This document shows, piece after piece, positions 28,643 through 38,379 of a stretch of DNA of 64,000 nucleotides (position 1 is the stretch's first letter; each line of letters opens with the position of its first letter). This stretch comes from Polystyrenella longa (lineage in GTDB: Bacteria > Planctomycetota > Planctomycetia > Planctomycetales > Planctomycetaceae), in the NCBI RefSeq assembly GCF_007750395.1, contig NZ_CP036281.1, forward strand, positions 4,921,001 through 4,985,000. Direction: 5' to 3'. The notes under the pieces are model-generated. The model did not search any database. It was not told where the DNA came from and was given only the letters and a program-made list of their open reading frames with translations. Made by a program: the position numbers and the translations under genes.

Positions 28643-29074
28643 GTGAATCTTGACGACATTAAATCCTGTATTCCCCACCGCGAACCCTTTCTCTGGCTCG
28701 ATGAAATCATTCTTCAAAACGACGATGGACTCGTTGCGACCAAATTTATTGATCCGGATCTTGAGCTCTTTAAGGGACATTACCCGGGGACGCCCATTCT
28801 ACCCGGAGTGATTCAGTGCGAGGCCTGTTTTCAGGCGGCGGCCGTCTTCATGTCCCAACAGCATCCTCCGGATGAGGGCAGAGTGCCCGTCGTCACACGA
28901 CAGACGGAGACGCGATTCCGACGGATCGTGCGACCGGGCGAGACGATCACCGTCGAAGTTAAACTGACTGAGCAACTGGCGAATGCCTACTTTTTCACTG
29001 GGAAAGTCTCGGTCGAAGGCCAGGTCGCGGTTCGGTTGGAGTTTGCCGTCGCCGATGCCCCGATGCCCGCGTAA
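28643..29074 (+). CDS. FabZ-like 3-hydroxyacyl-ACP dehydratase
   Basis: The 143-residue hot-dog-fold protein has the FabZ active-site segment FKGHYPGTPILPGVIQCEA, which contains the catalytic histidine and glutamate, and the N-terminal IPHREPFLWLDEI motif. It dehydrates beta-hydroxyacyl-ACP in fatty-acid type synthesis. The open frame extends back to GTG 28589, but that start falls within the TTCGTG repeat; GTG 28643 has GAAGG just upstream and gives a standard FabZ N-terminus. The window has no other fatty-acid synthesis gene, so this may be a special-purpose copy acting with the CrtI-like flavoprotein upstream rather than the housekeeping FabZ; that is inference. Confidence 0.88.
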   Translation: MNLDDIKSCIPHREPFLWLDEIILQNDDGLVATKFIDPDLELFKGHYPGTPILPGVIQCEACFQAAAVFMSQQHPPDEGRVPVVTRQTETRFRRIVRPGETITVEVKLTEQLANAYFFTGKVSVEGQVAVRLEFAVADAPMPA

Positions 29075-29359
29075 TGGCTGCAATCGCTGTGACTGGAACC
29101 CGGTGAAGGTCGCATAGACTGACAAAACCGAGCGTCCACGACCTCAAATTGTCTGGAATGGTGGGGAATTCGGGCTACAACTTGACAGTCCGCCCAGAAT
29201 GCCTGAAAATATCCATATAGGCTTATATGTCATGCGTCAGGCCCAATCCCGGGTCTGATCTGTACTGCATACCCGGACCGACAGCTCAGCCTGCTTGTCT
29301 ATCGAGAGATTACCGGGTCTATCTATTCTCTCACCCCCACTGAGGTCATTCGAAAGACC

Positions 29360-32300
29360 ATGTCTCGTACTCTTTCTGCCCTCCTGCTCTCTGCCAGCAT
29401 CATTGTTCTGCCTTTCGCTTCCTCGATATCCGCTGCCGAACTTCCTCCTGCAGCGGAACAGGAAATCGATTTCGCGCGGGATATCAAACCGATCTTTGCG
29501 AACCATTGCATGGATTGTCACGGCCCTGATACGCAGGAAGCCGGATTTCGCCTCGATAATCGAGAAGCGGCACTCGATGGGGGTGACGGAGGAAAATCGA
29601 TCCTGCCCCAGAAAAGTGTCGACAGCCCTCTGCTGAATCGCGTCGCCCGGCATGACCCCGAAACGATGATGCCTCCGGACGGTCTCGATCCGTTATCCGA
29701 AGAACAAGTGAGCTTGCTTCGCGCCTGGATTGATCAGGGAGCGAACTGGCCCAAGTCGGAGTCGGCGGAAATCAAAGTCGATCATTGGGCCTTTAAACCT
29801 GTCACGCGCCCCGAGGTGCCGGAAGTCTCCCATCAGGAATGGGTCCAGAACGAAATCGACCAGTTCGTGCTTGCCAAACTGGAACAGAAGGAGTTAACAC
29901 CTTCTGAAGAGGCGGATCGTTACACGCTCATCCGTCGGTTGTATCTCGATCTGATCGGTATCGCTCCCACACCAGAAGAAGTAAACGCCTTCGTTAACGA
30001 CGACTCTCCCGAAGCCTACGAAACCATTGTAGACCGATTGCTTGCATCGCCTCACTTCGGAGAACGCTGGGGCAGACACTGGCTCGACATGGCGCGCTAT
30101 GCTGATTCCGATGGATATGAAAAAGACAATCCCCGTCCCAATGCGTGGCGCTACCGCGACTGGGTGATCAACGCGATTAATGACGATATGCCGTATGACC
30201 AGTTCACTCGTGAGCAACTGGCGGGCGATTTATTGGACCATCCGACCAAAATGCAACAATTGGCAACCGCCTTTCATCGGCAGACATTGACGAACACAGA
30301 AGGAGGAACCGACCAGGAACAATGGAGGGTCGAAGCTGTTTTTGACCGGGTCGAAACGACCGGAGCGATCTGGCTCGGCCTGACCGTCGGATGTGCTCGC
30401 TGCCACACTCACAAATACGATGCCATCTCACAGCGTGAATATTATCAAATGTTCTCATTCTTCAATAATGGGGACGAAACCACCACCGCTGTGCCGAAAT
30501 CGGTTGCTGCCGAAAAAGAATACGAAACTACGAAGGCAAACTACGATCACAAAATCTCCGATCTGAAAACACAATTGATAAAGGCGAAGGCCGAGACCGC
30601 CGATCAGTTTGCGGCATGGGAAACAAGGACTCAGGAAAAAATCGCCCGTGAAATGGGGGATCCTCTGCAGTATCACGCAATGACAAATGATTCTGTAACG
30701 GCCCCCCAAGAAGACACTTTCGAGAAATTGGAAGATGGTAGTTGGCTGGCGAAAAGCCGTCGGGCTGATAAAGGTCAGTATAAAGTCACCGGCCAATCAA
30801 CCGTGACAGACCAGTCAATCGTCGCCCTTCGATTAGAGGCGATTCCTGATGAATCTCTCCCCAACAATGGCTCGGGGCAGGCGGGGTATGGAAACTTCGT
30901 GCTTTCTGAATTCCGCATATACCAGCAGAAAGAGGGACAACCATCGCCGCTGAAAATCAAATCGGTTACAGCCGATTTCTCACAGGACGGGTTCTCCATC
31001 CAGAAAGCAATTGATGGGAAACTCGACACTGGCTGGGCGATCAAACCTCAATACAGCGAACATCATGAGGCAACATTCGTCCTGGCCGAACCCATTACAC
31101 TGACTGCTGACGAACCACTGACTATCGAGATCGACCAGGAATATGGCACGAATCATAATCTGGGCCGCTTCAAGCTGACGCTGGCAACTGGTACTGTTCC
31201 AGACTCTTCTCTCAGTACAGAAGACCGGGCGATCCTTGCTAAACAGGTCAGCGAACGTACGGAAGATGAGACCCAACAACTCCGCAATGTTTTTTACCAA
31301 CATAGCCAGCCCACTAAAGGGTTAATCGCAAGTCTAAACAAGCTAAAGAAAAACCCACCTCCCGCGCCGAACATGACCGTTCGTGTCATTTCTCAACGTA
31401 ACGAAGAACCCCGCACGACGCACATCATGCGACGTGGCGACTTCTTGCAGCCAATGGACGAAGTTCTTCCGGGCACGTTGCAAGTCCTGAATCCTCTCGA
31501 TCACGACCCCGCCTCCGCGACCCGGATTGATCTCGTCGACTGGCTGTTTGCCGAGGGAAACCCGTTAACGGCGCGAGTTTCCGTAAATCAAATCTGGGCG
31601 AAGCTGTTCGGAGAAGGAATTGTCGCGACGATCAACGACTTCGGTGTCCGTGGTGACAAACCGACTCACCCTGAGTTGTTTGACTGGTTAGCCACGGAAT
31701 ATCGCCGACTTGGTTGGAGCCGCAAGGCGTTTATTAAAACGATTGTCATGTCATCCACATACCGCCAGTCAACAGTGCATCGTCCCGAGTTCGCAGAAAT
31801 CGATCCACTTAATAAACTACTGCATCGGCAAAACCGGTTGCGCGTGGAAGCGGAGATCGTCCGTGACTTATCCCTTCAGGCGTCCGGTTTACTGTCACTG
31901 AAGATTGGGGGACCCTCTGTCTTTCCGCCATTGCCTCCAGAAATTGCCGCACTCAGTTATGCAAACAATTTCAAATGGAACACCAGTGACGGAGAGGATC
32001 AATATCGCCGAGGGATGTACACCTTCTTCAAACGAACCTCCCCTCACCCGAACCTGATCAACTTTGACTGCCCCGATTCGAACACGACCTGCCTAATTCG
32101 GCGAACATCGAATACACCGCTGCAGGCATTGCAGGCTCTCAACAACGACATCTTCCACCAATCGGCGATCCACCTTGCGAAACGATTACTGACTTCAGAC
32201 CTCCAATCTTCCGAAGAACGCCTGGAGCAGATGGTGATGTTGACCAGTTCTCGTCCCCTCGACTCGTTCGAGCAGAACGCATACCTGGAACTTCTGGAGG

Positions 32301-32461
32301 AATCACGGGCTTGGTACGAAGCGCATCCCGAAGAAGCGACCGAACTCGCGGAAGGTTTCGACATGGGAGCCCTCCCGAACACCAGCCCCACCGAGTTGGC
32401 CGCCTGGGTCGCCACTTGCCGCATCGCTTTGAACCTGGATGATTTCTTCAGCCGCCCCTAA
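29360..32461 (+). CDS. PSCyt1-DUF1549-DUF1553 secreted protein (pair 2)
   Basis: This 1033-residue exported protein has a signal peptide (SALLLSASIIVLPFASS) ending near ISAAE. The cytochrome-like PSCyt1 domain has CMDCH with QEAGFRLDNREAAL and ETMMPPDG. DUF1549 is marked by QNEIDQFVLAKLE and GERWGRHWLDMARYADSDG. A second CxxCH (CARCHTHKYD) follows. A long insert (about 440-610) with AIDGKLDTGWAI and EIDQEYGTNHNLGRFKLTL looks like a discoidin/F5-8-type or similar glycan-binding beta-sandwich. C-terminal DUF1553 has RVSVNQIWAKLFGEGIV and NDFGVRGDKPTHPELFDWL. The DUF1501 partner gene begins about 80 bases downstream. The protein is presumably a surface redox or glycan-handling factor; the function is not established. 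Confidence 0.94.
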   Translation: MSRTLSALLLSASIIVLPFASSISAAELPPAAEQEIDFARDIKPIFANHCMDCHGPDTQEAGFRLDNREAALDGGDGGKSILPQKSVDSPLLNRVARHDPETMMPPDGLDPLSEEQVSLLRAWIDQGANWPKSESAEIKVDHWAFKPVTRPEVPEVSHQEWVQNEIDQFVLAKLEQKELTPSEEADRYTLIRRLYLDLIGIAPTPEEVNAFVNDDSPEAYETIVDRLLASPHFGERWGRHWLDMARYADSDGYEKDNPRPNAWRYRDWVINAINDDMPYDQFTREQLAGDLLDHPTKMQQLATAFHRQTLTNTEGGTDQEQWRVEAVFDRVETTGAIWLGLTVGCARCHTHKYDAISQREYYQMFSFFNNGDETTTAVPKSVAAEKEYETTKANYDHKISDLKTQLIKAKAETADQFAAWETRTQEKIAREMGDPLQYHAMTNDSVTAPQEDTFEKLEDGSWLAKSRRADKGQYKVTGQSTVTDQSIVALRLEAIPDESLPNNGSGQAGYGNFVLSEFRIYQQKEGQPSPLKIKSVTADFSQDGFSIQKAIDGKLDTGWAIKPQYSEHHEATFVLAEPITLTADEPLTIEIDQEYGTNHNLGRFKLTLATGTVPDSSLSTEDRAILAKQVSERTEDETQQLRNVFYQHSQPTKGLIASLNKLKKNPPPAPNMTVRVISQRNEEPRTTHIMRRGDFLQPMDEVLPGTLQVLNPLDHDPASATRIDLVDWLFAEGNPLTARVSVNQIWAKLFGEGIVATINDFGVRGDKPTHPELFDWLATEYRRLGWSRKAFIKTIVMSSTYRQSTVHRPEFAEIDPLNKLLHRQNRLRVEAEIVRDLSLQASGLLSLKIGGPSVFPPLPPEIAALSYANNFKWNTSDGEDQYRRGMYTFFKRTSPHPNLINFDCPDSNTTCLIRRTSNTPLQALQALNNDIFHQSAIHLAKRLLTSDLQSSEERLEQMVMLTSSRPLDSFEQNAYLELLEESRAWYEAHPEEATELAEGFDMGALPNTSPTELAAWVATCRIALNLDDFFSRP

Positions 32462-32543
32462 GGACGAATCTGACGATTTTCATTCATCGAAAAGACAGAC
32501 AAAATCATCTCTGAAGAGATACAAAGATAACTGGACCAAAATC

Positions 32544-34046
32544 ATGAATCTTGATCCGATGACACCACAGGCTCGGGCGATGAACAGCCGTCGCGACTTT
32601 CTTACCACGACCGCCAGCGGTTTGGGAATGGCGGCCCTGGGCAGCATGCTGACCGAGGACGGTTTACTAACTCCGGCGAATGCCGCCACGGCCAATGCAA
32701 ATCCACTTGCTCCGAAAGATCCGCATTTTGACCCCAAGGCAAAAGCCTGTATTTTCATCTTTATGGCCGGCGCTCCGTCGCAGCTCGACCTGTTCGATCC
32801 GAAGCCGAAGCTGAATGAAATGAACGGTCAGAAGCTTCCCGAGTCAATGACCAAAAACGTTCGTTTTGCATTCATCAAAAAAGATTCCGCCACGCTGCTC
32901 GGTTCTAATCGAACCTTTAAAAGACATGGCGAATGCGGAATGGAACTTTCCGACTGGTTGCCCCATATCGGTTCCTGCGCCGACGACCTGCTCCTCGTCC
33001 GCTCAATGCATTCCGATCAGTTCAATCACCATCCGGGCCAATTGTTGATGCAATGTGGCCGGGGAACATTCGGACTCCCCACAATGGGATCCTGGATGAC
33101 TTATGGGCTGGGAAGTGAATCCAACAACTTGCCTGGGTACGTCGTCCTCAACAGTGGTCGTGGATCATCCGGTGGGGCGACACTCTGGCAGAGCGGGTTC
33201 CTGCCTTCCACCCACGCGGGCGTGCTGTTTCGTAATCAGGGCGAACCGGTGCTCAACTTAAAGAACCCCACAGGAATTCCGGAAGAACTGCAGCGCAAAG
33301 GGCTGGATGTTCTGAATCAGGTGAACAATCAACGTTACGAGGAAATCCGCGATCCCGAGATTGCGTCTCGAATTGCCAACTACGAACTCGCTTACCGAAT
33401 GCAGTCGGCCGCACCGGAACTGATTGACCTTACTGGGGAAACTCGTGAAACACTCGACATGTATGGCGTGAACCGAGCAGAACCTGAAAACGTCGGCGGT
33501 CAGCGTGGTAAAATGGGAAACACCCATGAGAGCTTTGCCCGTAACTGTCTGCTGGCGCGCCGAATGGTCGAAAGGGGTGTCCGGTTCATTAACATCATAT
33601 ACGCCTCCTGGGACCACCACAGCCGGATCGACGAAGAGCTGAGCTACAACTCGCACGTGGTCGACCAACCGATTGCAGCGTTGATTAAAGATCTCAAACA
33701 ACGCGGCATGCTCGATGAAACGATGGTCGTCTGGGGTTCTGAATTCGGTCGCACACCGCTAGGCGAAAACCGCAATGAGAACGAGGCGATTACGGGGCGG
33801 GACCATCATCCGTTTGCCTTCAGTATGTTCATGGCAGGTGGCGGCATGAAAGGGGGCCAGGTTTACGGTGCCTCCGATGAAATTGGCTGGGGCATCGCCG
33901 AAAACCCGGTCCACGTCAACGACCTGCACGCCACGATGTTGCATCAGTTTGGTATGGATCACCTCAAGCTCACCTACCGTTTTCAGGGACGAGATTTCCG
34001 CCTGACCGATGTCGGTGGCAAAATTATTCCGGAATGGATCTCCTGA
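32544..34046 (+). CDS. DUF1501 domain protein with Tat-like signal (pair 2)
   Basis: This is the partner of the preceding PSCyt gene. The open frame begins upstream at 32439, overlapping the end of that gene, but ATG 32544 gives a sensible N-terminus leading to the twin-arginine segment NSRRDFLTTTASGLGMAALG. Family motifs are FMAGAPSQLDLFDPKP, MELSDWLPHIGSCADDLLLV, ARNCLLARRMVERGVRFINI, WGSEFGRTP and GRDHHPFAFSMFMAGGGMKGG, with DLHATMLHQFGMDHLKLTYR near the end. Compared with pair 1 it has a longer central segment (NRAEPENVGGQRGKMG). It is predicted to be exported; no activity is established. Confidence 0.93.
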   Translation: MNLDPMTPQARAMNSRRDFLTTTASGLGMAALGSMLTEDGLLTPANAATANANPLAPKDPHFDPKAKACIFIFMAGAPSQLDLFDPKPKLNEMNGQKLPESMTKNVRFAFIKKDSATLLGSNRTFKRHGECGMELSDWLPHIGSCADDLLLVRSMHSDQFNHHPGQLLMQCGRGTFGLPTMGSWMTYGLGSESNNLPGYVVLNSGRGSSGGATLWQSGFLPSTHAGVLFRNQGEPVLNLKNPTGIPEELQRKGLDVLNQVNNQRYEEIRDPEIASRIANYELAYRMQSAAPELIDLTGETRETLDMYGVNRAEPENVGGQRGKMGNTHESFARNCLLARRMVERGVRFINIIYASWDHHSRIDEELSYNSHVVDQPIAALIKDLKQRGMLDETMVVWGSEFGRTPLGENRNENEAITGRDHHPFAFSMFMAGGGMKGGQVYGASDEIGWGIAENPVHVNDLHATMLHQFGMDHLKLTYRFQGRDFRLTDVGGKIIPEWIS

Positions 34047-34130
34047 ACAACTTGACGCATCAGTTGGCCGGGTAAAGAATGCAGGCGGTCTTTCCATCCA
34101 CCCAATTTATTCAGCCAAAGCGTTCTCCCC

Positions 34131-34694
34131 ATGTTCGAATGGTACTCGCCCGAAGTCACTTACTACATTGTGGCGGTTTTCCTGCTGGTACTGAATGTTG
34201 GTTTCTGGCTGCTGAACATGCTTACCTTGCCAGGCAATTGGATGGTGCTAGCCAGCACCGCCATATTCGTCTGGTTGTATCCCTACCCTCAGGAAACCGG
34301 GGGCCTGCACTGGTGGTTGATCGGGGGCATGCTGGTTTTGGCATCGCTGGGTGAACTAGTCGAATTCGCCGCGGGTGCCGTAGGAGCGGCCAAGCAGGGA
34401 GCCAGTCGACGCGCGATGGTTCTCGCTGTAGTGGGAACCATTTGCGGTAGCTTACTCGGTGCCGGAGCAGGCATCCCTATTCCCATCGTTGGCCCCGTTA
34501 TTGGTGCCTTAGGCGGTGGAGCACTCGGTGCCTTTTCCGGAGCGTGGGTAGGCGAAACCTGGAAAGGGAAAACGGCCCAGGAATCTTATAACGTCAGCAA
34601 AGGTGCGATGGTGGGGCGTATTCTGGGAACGATCGGAAAACTACTCTGTGGTTCGATGATGCTGGCGTTGATGATCATCGATTTAATCTTCTGA
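34131..34694 (+). CDS. DUF456 family membrane protein
   Basis: This 187-residue integral membrane protein has the DUF456 glycine-rich signature: LTLPGNWMVLAS near the N-terminus, LASLGELVEFAAGAVGAAKQGAS in the middle, and the long glycine-alanine membrane stretch GSLLGAGAGIPIPIVGPVIG with GALGAFSGAWVGE. About four to five hydrophobic helices are seen. The function of DUF456 is unknown. Its 3' end overlaps that of the convergent ComEA-like gene by 12 bases. Confidence 0.88.
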   Translation: MFEWYSPEVTYYIVAVFLLVLNVGFWLLNMLTLPGNWMVLASTAIFVWLYPYPQETGGLHWWLIGGMLVLASLGELVEFAAGAVGAAKQGASRRAMVLAVVGTICGSLLGAGAGIPIPIVGPVIGALGGGALGAFSGAWVGETWKGKTAQESYNVSKGAMVGRILGTIGKLLCGSMMLALMIIDLIF

Positions 34695-35222
34695 GGCAGC
34701 CGCTTCAATCCGCTTATTGCTCTGAGCCGGTTTCCCATCCGAATCGAGTTCGATACGCAGCCATGGGCGAATTTGATCCAACTTGATTTCACCAATGCCG
34801 TTGACCCGGATCAAATCATCCACCGATTGAAATGGTCCATTCTGTTCGCGGTCCGCAATGATCTTCTCCGCCGTCGGTTTGCCAATTCCCGGGAGTTGAA
34901 TCCATTCCACCCAGCTCGCTGAATTGATTTCCAACTGATAGTCAAACAGGTTCTCCGCCGGTCGATCAATCTCCACCGATTCCAGACCCCACCCCTGCAA
35001 ACGGGCCCAATGCAGTCCCAGCATCAGCACCAGTGAACCCATCACCAGAATAACCAGCAACTGCTGAGTTTTGGTAAATGGGACGTTTTTTTCCTCCTCA
35101 GCGGCTTCCAAACGGGGCAGAGCGGAGGCCGGAGAAATCGTTGATTCCTCAGGGGATTCTATTGCTGGCGAATCAGGATCGCGGGGAGTGCGTAATTGAT
35201 CGTTCACGGTGGCCAAGAGCAT
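34683..35222 (-). CDS. ComEA-like helix-hairpin-helix protein with one membrane anchor
   Basis: The 179-residue product has an N-terminal charged region, a single membrane helix (LLVILVMGSLVLMLGLHW) and a C-terminal helix-hairpin-helix pair. The pair starts INSASWVEWIQLPGIGKPTA and continues DLIRVNGIGEIKLDQIRPWL, the DNA-binding fold of ComEA. ComEA binds incoming DNA at the cell surface in natural transformation. Here no other competence gene is near, so DNA uptake is possible but unproven. The last residues extend beyond the HhH domain (KRIEAAASED). Confidence 0.85.
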   Translation of the reverse strand: MLLATVNDQLRTPRDPDSPAIESPEESTISPASALPRLEAAEEEKNVPFTKTQQLLVILVMGSLVLMLGLHWARLQGWGLESVEIDRPAENLFDYQLEINSASWVEWIQLPGIGKPTAEKIIADREQNGPFQSVDDLIRVNGIGEIKLDQIRPWLRIELDSDGKPAQSNKRIEAAASED

Positions 35223-35434
35223 AAACGGGGTTGTTTAGGAATGGTAACTTCAAATGTACACGCAGCCAGTTTAACCAGCTCCAAGCGGGGACGGTCCCGG
35301 TTATTTCAAATTTGAGTCGTTTTTCGTAAGATACGGTTCGTTTCGTAAATCAATCGAGTGGAAATGCTGCTCAAGTCGATTTTTCCACCATTCGCCACCG
35401 CCCAATCCATGTCGCTCCCGGAAAGAAGACTACC

Positions 35435-36196
35435 TTGACGACCGTCGCGGGATATTCAGACGCACAACTTCAGGAACTCGGACTCGATCCAGCCAAATTG
35501 CCGCAACACATCGCGGTGATTATGGATGGGAATGGCCGCTGGGCTCGTTCGCGTGGTTTGCCACGCATCGAAGGACATCGCCGGGGCGTTAAAAGTGTTC
35601 GAAAAATCGTCGAAGAGTGCGCCCGGCTGGGAGTCGGTTACCTGACGCTGTATTGCTTCAGCAGTGAAAACTGGAAACGTCCACAACATGAACTCAACCT
35701 GCTCATGTCGCTACTCAAACAGTACGTCATCGAAGAACGATCCGAGATCATGCGGCAGAACTTAAGCTTTCGCACCATCGGTCGAAAAGAGGGACTGGGT
35801 GAAGAAGTTCTGGCTGAAGTTCAGAAGACAATCGATTACAGCCGCGATAATACCGGTATGTGCCTCTGCCTCGCTCTGAATTACGGGAGCCGGGGAGAAC
35901 TCGTCGACGCGGTTCAAACGATCGCTCAAAAAGTTCAAGAAGGTACACTCAATCCGAACGAAATTGATGAAGCCACCATCGCCGATCACCTCTATACGCG
36001 AGGGATGCCCGACCCGGACTTGATTGTTCGTACATCGGGTGAAATGCGCGTCAGCAACTTCCTGCTGTGGCAGCTAAGTTACGCTGAACTGTGGGTGACC
36101 GATAAACATTGGCCGGAATTCCGGCAGGAAGAACTGCATCAGGCGCTGCGCGATTACGCCAGCCGTGACCGTCGTTTTGGTGGATTAAAGGGATAA
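35435..36196 (+). CDS. uppS: Isoprenyl transferase (undecaprenyl diphosphate synthase)
   Basis: This 253-residue cis-prenyltransferase makes the C55 lipid carrier for cell-wall and glycan synthesis from farnesyl diphosphate and IPP. The substrate-binding aspartate lies in HIAVIMDGNGRWARSRG, followed by HRRG. Further family motifs are YLTLYCFSSENWKRP, LNYGSRGELVDA and RTSGEMRVSNFLLWQL with ELWVTDKHWPEF. No in-frame ATG precedes the domain; the start is TTG 35435 with a GGAAAG-type site upstream. It is followed 6 bases later by cdsA, a common envelope-lipid pair. Confidence 0.96.
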   Translation: MTTVAGYSDAQLQELGLDPAKLPQHIAVIMDGNGRWARSRGLPRIEGHRRGVKSVRKIVEECARLGVGYLTLYCFSSENWKRPQHELNLLMSLLKQYVIEERSEIMRQNLSFRTIGRKEGLGEEVLAEVQKTIDYSRDNTGMCLCLALNYGSRGELVDAVQTIAQKVQEGTLNPNEIDEATIADHLYTRGMPDPDLIVRTSGEMRVSNFLLWQLSYAELWVTDKHWPEFRQEELHQALRDYASRDRRFGGLKG

Positions 36197-36202
36197 TCAT
36201 CT

Positions 36203-37090
36203 ATGCTTGCCTGGCGTCTTGGCATTTCTGCGATTCTGATTCCGCTCCTTTTTCTCCTCTTTCGCGTCGACCTGCGAGCTGGAGAAGAGGCCCTCATTCT
36301 ATGGGCCTTCTGTTTACTCGTGCTGATTCGCTCCACGTTTGAATTGAAGACATTACTGACCCGACGCAACATGCAACCGACCTGGCTTGTTCCGACCTTG
36401 CTGGCAGGGTTAACAGTTACGTCTGGCTGGATGCCACACTGGTTCAACTTTGCCGCTCCGTGGAATGAAAGCCTCGTCTGGATCTCGATGGCGTCGAGTC
36501 TGTCGATCCTGCTTTTCTTCCTGAACCGGGCGATTCTGTTTCGGGAACCGGGACAACAAATGGAGACCCTGGGGGCCGAACTCCTGATGTTCACCTACCT
36601 GGGTGTGCTGATCGCCGTGACGACTCAGTTGCGATGGGTGGCGGGGGCTTCGATGGGATACCTGGCGATAGGATCGCTCATTTTCGCCGCGAAAGGAGGG
36701 GATATTGGCGCTTATTTCCTCGGTCGCTATTTTGGTAAAGCCAAACTGATTCCTCGGCTGAGTCCGGGGAAAACTCGCGTCGGTGGCTACGGCGCATTGC
36801 TCGGTGGCGGGCTAGCCTCCGTCCTATGGTTTCACTTCGCCACAGGGCAATTCATGCCGGGACAGGATCCACCCGCACTCTGGGCCACTTTACTTTATGG
36901 CGTGATCATCGCCATCGTTGGACTAGTAGGTGACCTGGCGGAATCACTCATTAAACGGGATTGCGAACAAAAAGACTCCGCCGCTTTGATGCCAGCTTTT
37001 GGAGGATTGCTGGACCTGATCGACTCCGTGATCTATGCCGGCCCGGTCGCATTGCTTCTCTGGTATATCCTGCCGCTACAGACCTGGTAA
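36203..37090 (+). CDS. cdsA: Phosphatidate cytidylyltransferase
   Basis: This 295-residue protein with about eight membrane helices converts phosphatidate and CTP to CDP-diacylglycerol for phospholipid synthesis. The C-terminal signature is ESLIKRDCEQKDSAALMPA followed by FGGLLDLIDS. The KRxxxxKD and the two aspartates of DxxD, which bind metal, are present. The usual histidine of HGG is phenylalanine and the usual arginine of DR is leucine; I believe such forms occur in related phyla but cannot check. The middle has GDIGAYFLGRYFGKAKLIPR and LSPGKTRVGG. It starts at ATG 36203 directly after uppS and is very likely cotranscribed. Confidence 0.93.
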   Translation: MLAWRLGISAILIPLLFLLFRVDLRAGEEALILWAFCLLVLIRSTFELKTLLTRRNMQPTWLVPTLLAGLTVTSGWMPHWFNFAAPWNESLVWISMASSLSILLFFLNRAILFREPGQQMETLGAELLMFTYLGVLIAVTTQLRWVAGASMGYLAIGSLIFAAKGGDIGAYFLGRYFGKAKLIPRLSPGKTRVGGYGALLGGGLASVLWFHFATGQFMPGQDPPALWATLLYGVIIAIVGLVGDLAESLIKRDCEQKDSAALMPAFGGLLDLIDSVIYAGPVALLLWYILPLQTW

Positions 37091-37100
37091 GCTGACTTCT

Positions 37101-38141
37101 TTAGTCCGTATCGTTGATGAACTCGATGATCGTCTTGTTCGGTTCCCCCGCCTGTTCCTGGACGTAGCGAGGCACGGCGTACCCTGGAAGTCGCCGCCTC
37201 AATTCTTCTATCAAGGCACGTCCTTTGTCGACAGAGACTTCAAAATGAGCCACACCCGTCACACGGTCAAGCTGATGCAGATAATAGGGAAGAACTCCCA
37301 GCTGGATTAGCCGCTCGCATAATTCAGCCAGCACGTCGGCCGAGTCATTGATGTCCCGGAGAAGCACTGCCTGATTTAAAACAATCATTCCTGCCTGCTT
37401 CAACTTTTGCAGTGCCTTGGAACAATCCCTTTCGATTTCATGGGGATGATTGGCATGAACCACAACAACGACGGAAAACCGCGAGCCGGTTAATAGTTCC
37501 AACAATTCATCGTTCACTCGGGCTGGCAGAACGATCGGCATCCGGCTGTGAATTCGTAGACGCTGAAGATGCGGAATATCGCTCAGCAAGTCGTGGAGTT
37601 CTCTTAATCGCCGATCCGTCAGCATCAACGGATCGCCTCCGCTGAGGATCACTTCCTGTATCGATTCATCGCCACGAATGTAGTCAAGAGCCGGTTCCCA
37701 ATCGGCAAGTCGGCTGGGTTCTTGCTGGTAGGGGTAATTACGTCGAAAACAGTAGCGGCAATTGATGGCACAACTTCGGGCGGCAATCATCAATACCCTG
37801 CCAGCGTATTTGTGGAGCAAACCGGGGACAGTCCGGGCTGCATTCTCTCCCAGAGGGTCAATAACGAAGCCGGGGGCCTGATCCTTCTCTTTCTGGAAGG
37901 GTAATACCTGCCGGAGCAGGGGGTCCTCCGGATTCTGGGGCTCCATCCGTTCCAGAAAGGATTCAGGCACAAATAACGGGAACTCAGGATCAGGCAGTAA
38001 ATTAGCCCCATTCGCCCCGAAATCGGTGGTATCCAGCCCCAACCGGGCCAGGAGATCGTCCAGCGTCCGAACGGCTGAAGCAAGTTGCTCCCCCCAGTGA
38101 CGGGAGCCCGAGCGAGAGTGTGAGGTCGATTCTGATGGCAT
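37101..38141 (-). CDS. epmB: KamA-family radical SAM enzyme, EF-P beta-lysylation protein EpmB
   Basis: This radical SAM aminomutase has the CxxxCxxC cluster motif in RSCAINCRYCFRRNYPY, then EVILSGGDPLMLTD, RLRIHSRMPIVLPARV and HANHPHEI, all typical of lysine 2,3-aminomutase relatives. EpmB makes (R)-beta-lysine, which EpmA attaches to EF-P. It is divergent from the EF-P gene, whose lysine 34 is conserved, which supports the EpmB role. The open frame extends to 38315, but the first 58 residues look non-coding; ATG 38141 is preferred. No epmA (GenX) is in the window. An alternative is a free lysine aminomutase. Confidence 0.92.
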   Translation of the reverse strand: MPSESTSHSRSGSRHWGEQLASAVRTLDDLLARLGLDTTDFGANGANLLPDPEFPLFVPESFLERMEPQNPEDPLLRQVLPFQKEKDQAPGFVIDPLGENAARTVPGLLHKYAGRVLMIAARSCAINCRYCFRRNYPYQQEPSRLADWEPALDYIRGDESIQEVILSGGDPLMLTDRRLRELHDLLSDIPHLQRLRIHSRMPIVLPARVNDELLELLTGSRFSVVVVVHANHPHEIERDCSKALQKLKQAGMIVLNQAVLLRDINDSADVLAELCERLIQLGVLPYYLHQLDRVTGVAHFEVSVDKGRALIEELRRRLPGYAVPRYVQEQAGEPNKTIIEFINDTD

Positions 38142-38379
38142 CCGACGAGCATTTCCGGGAGGGTTCAGGCAAAAAACAGCCTGTTTATGATGAAAACCGG
38201 GCAAAACACGTTTATGTCGATGTTCCTCTCCCGGTCGGCATATGATATTCTTTTGCCGCCAGTCTCTCCAGAGCCTGCTCCCCGGTCTGCCTCTGGAAGC
38301 GGTGAAAACCAACATTCAGTGAACGAATTGTCCCCGTCTGACCTCAACTCAGACAGCAGAACCTTGAAGAGAACCAGTC

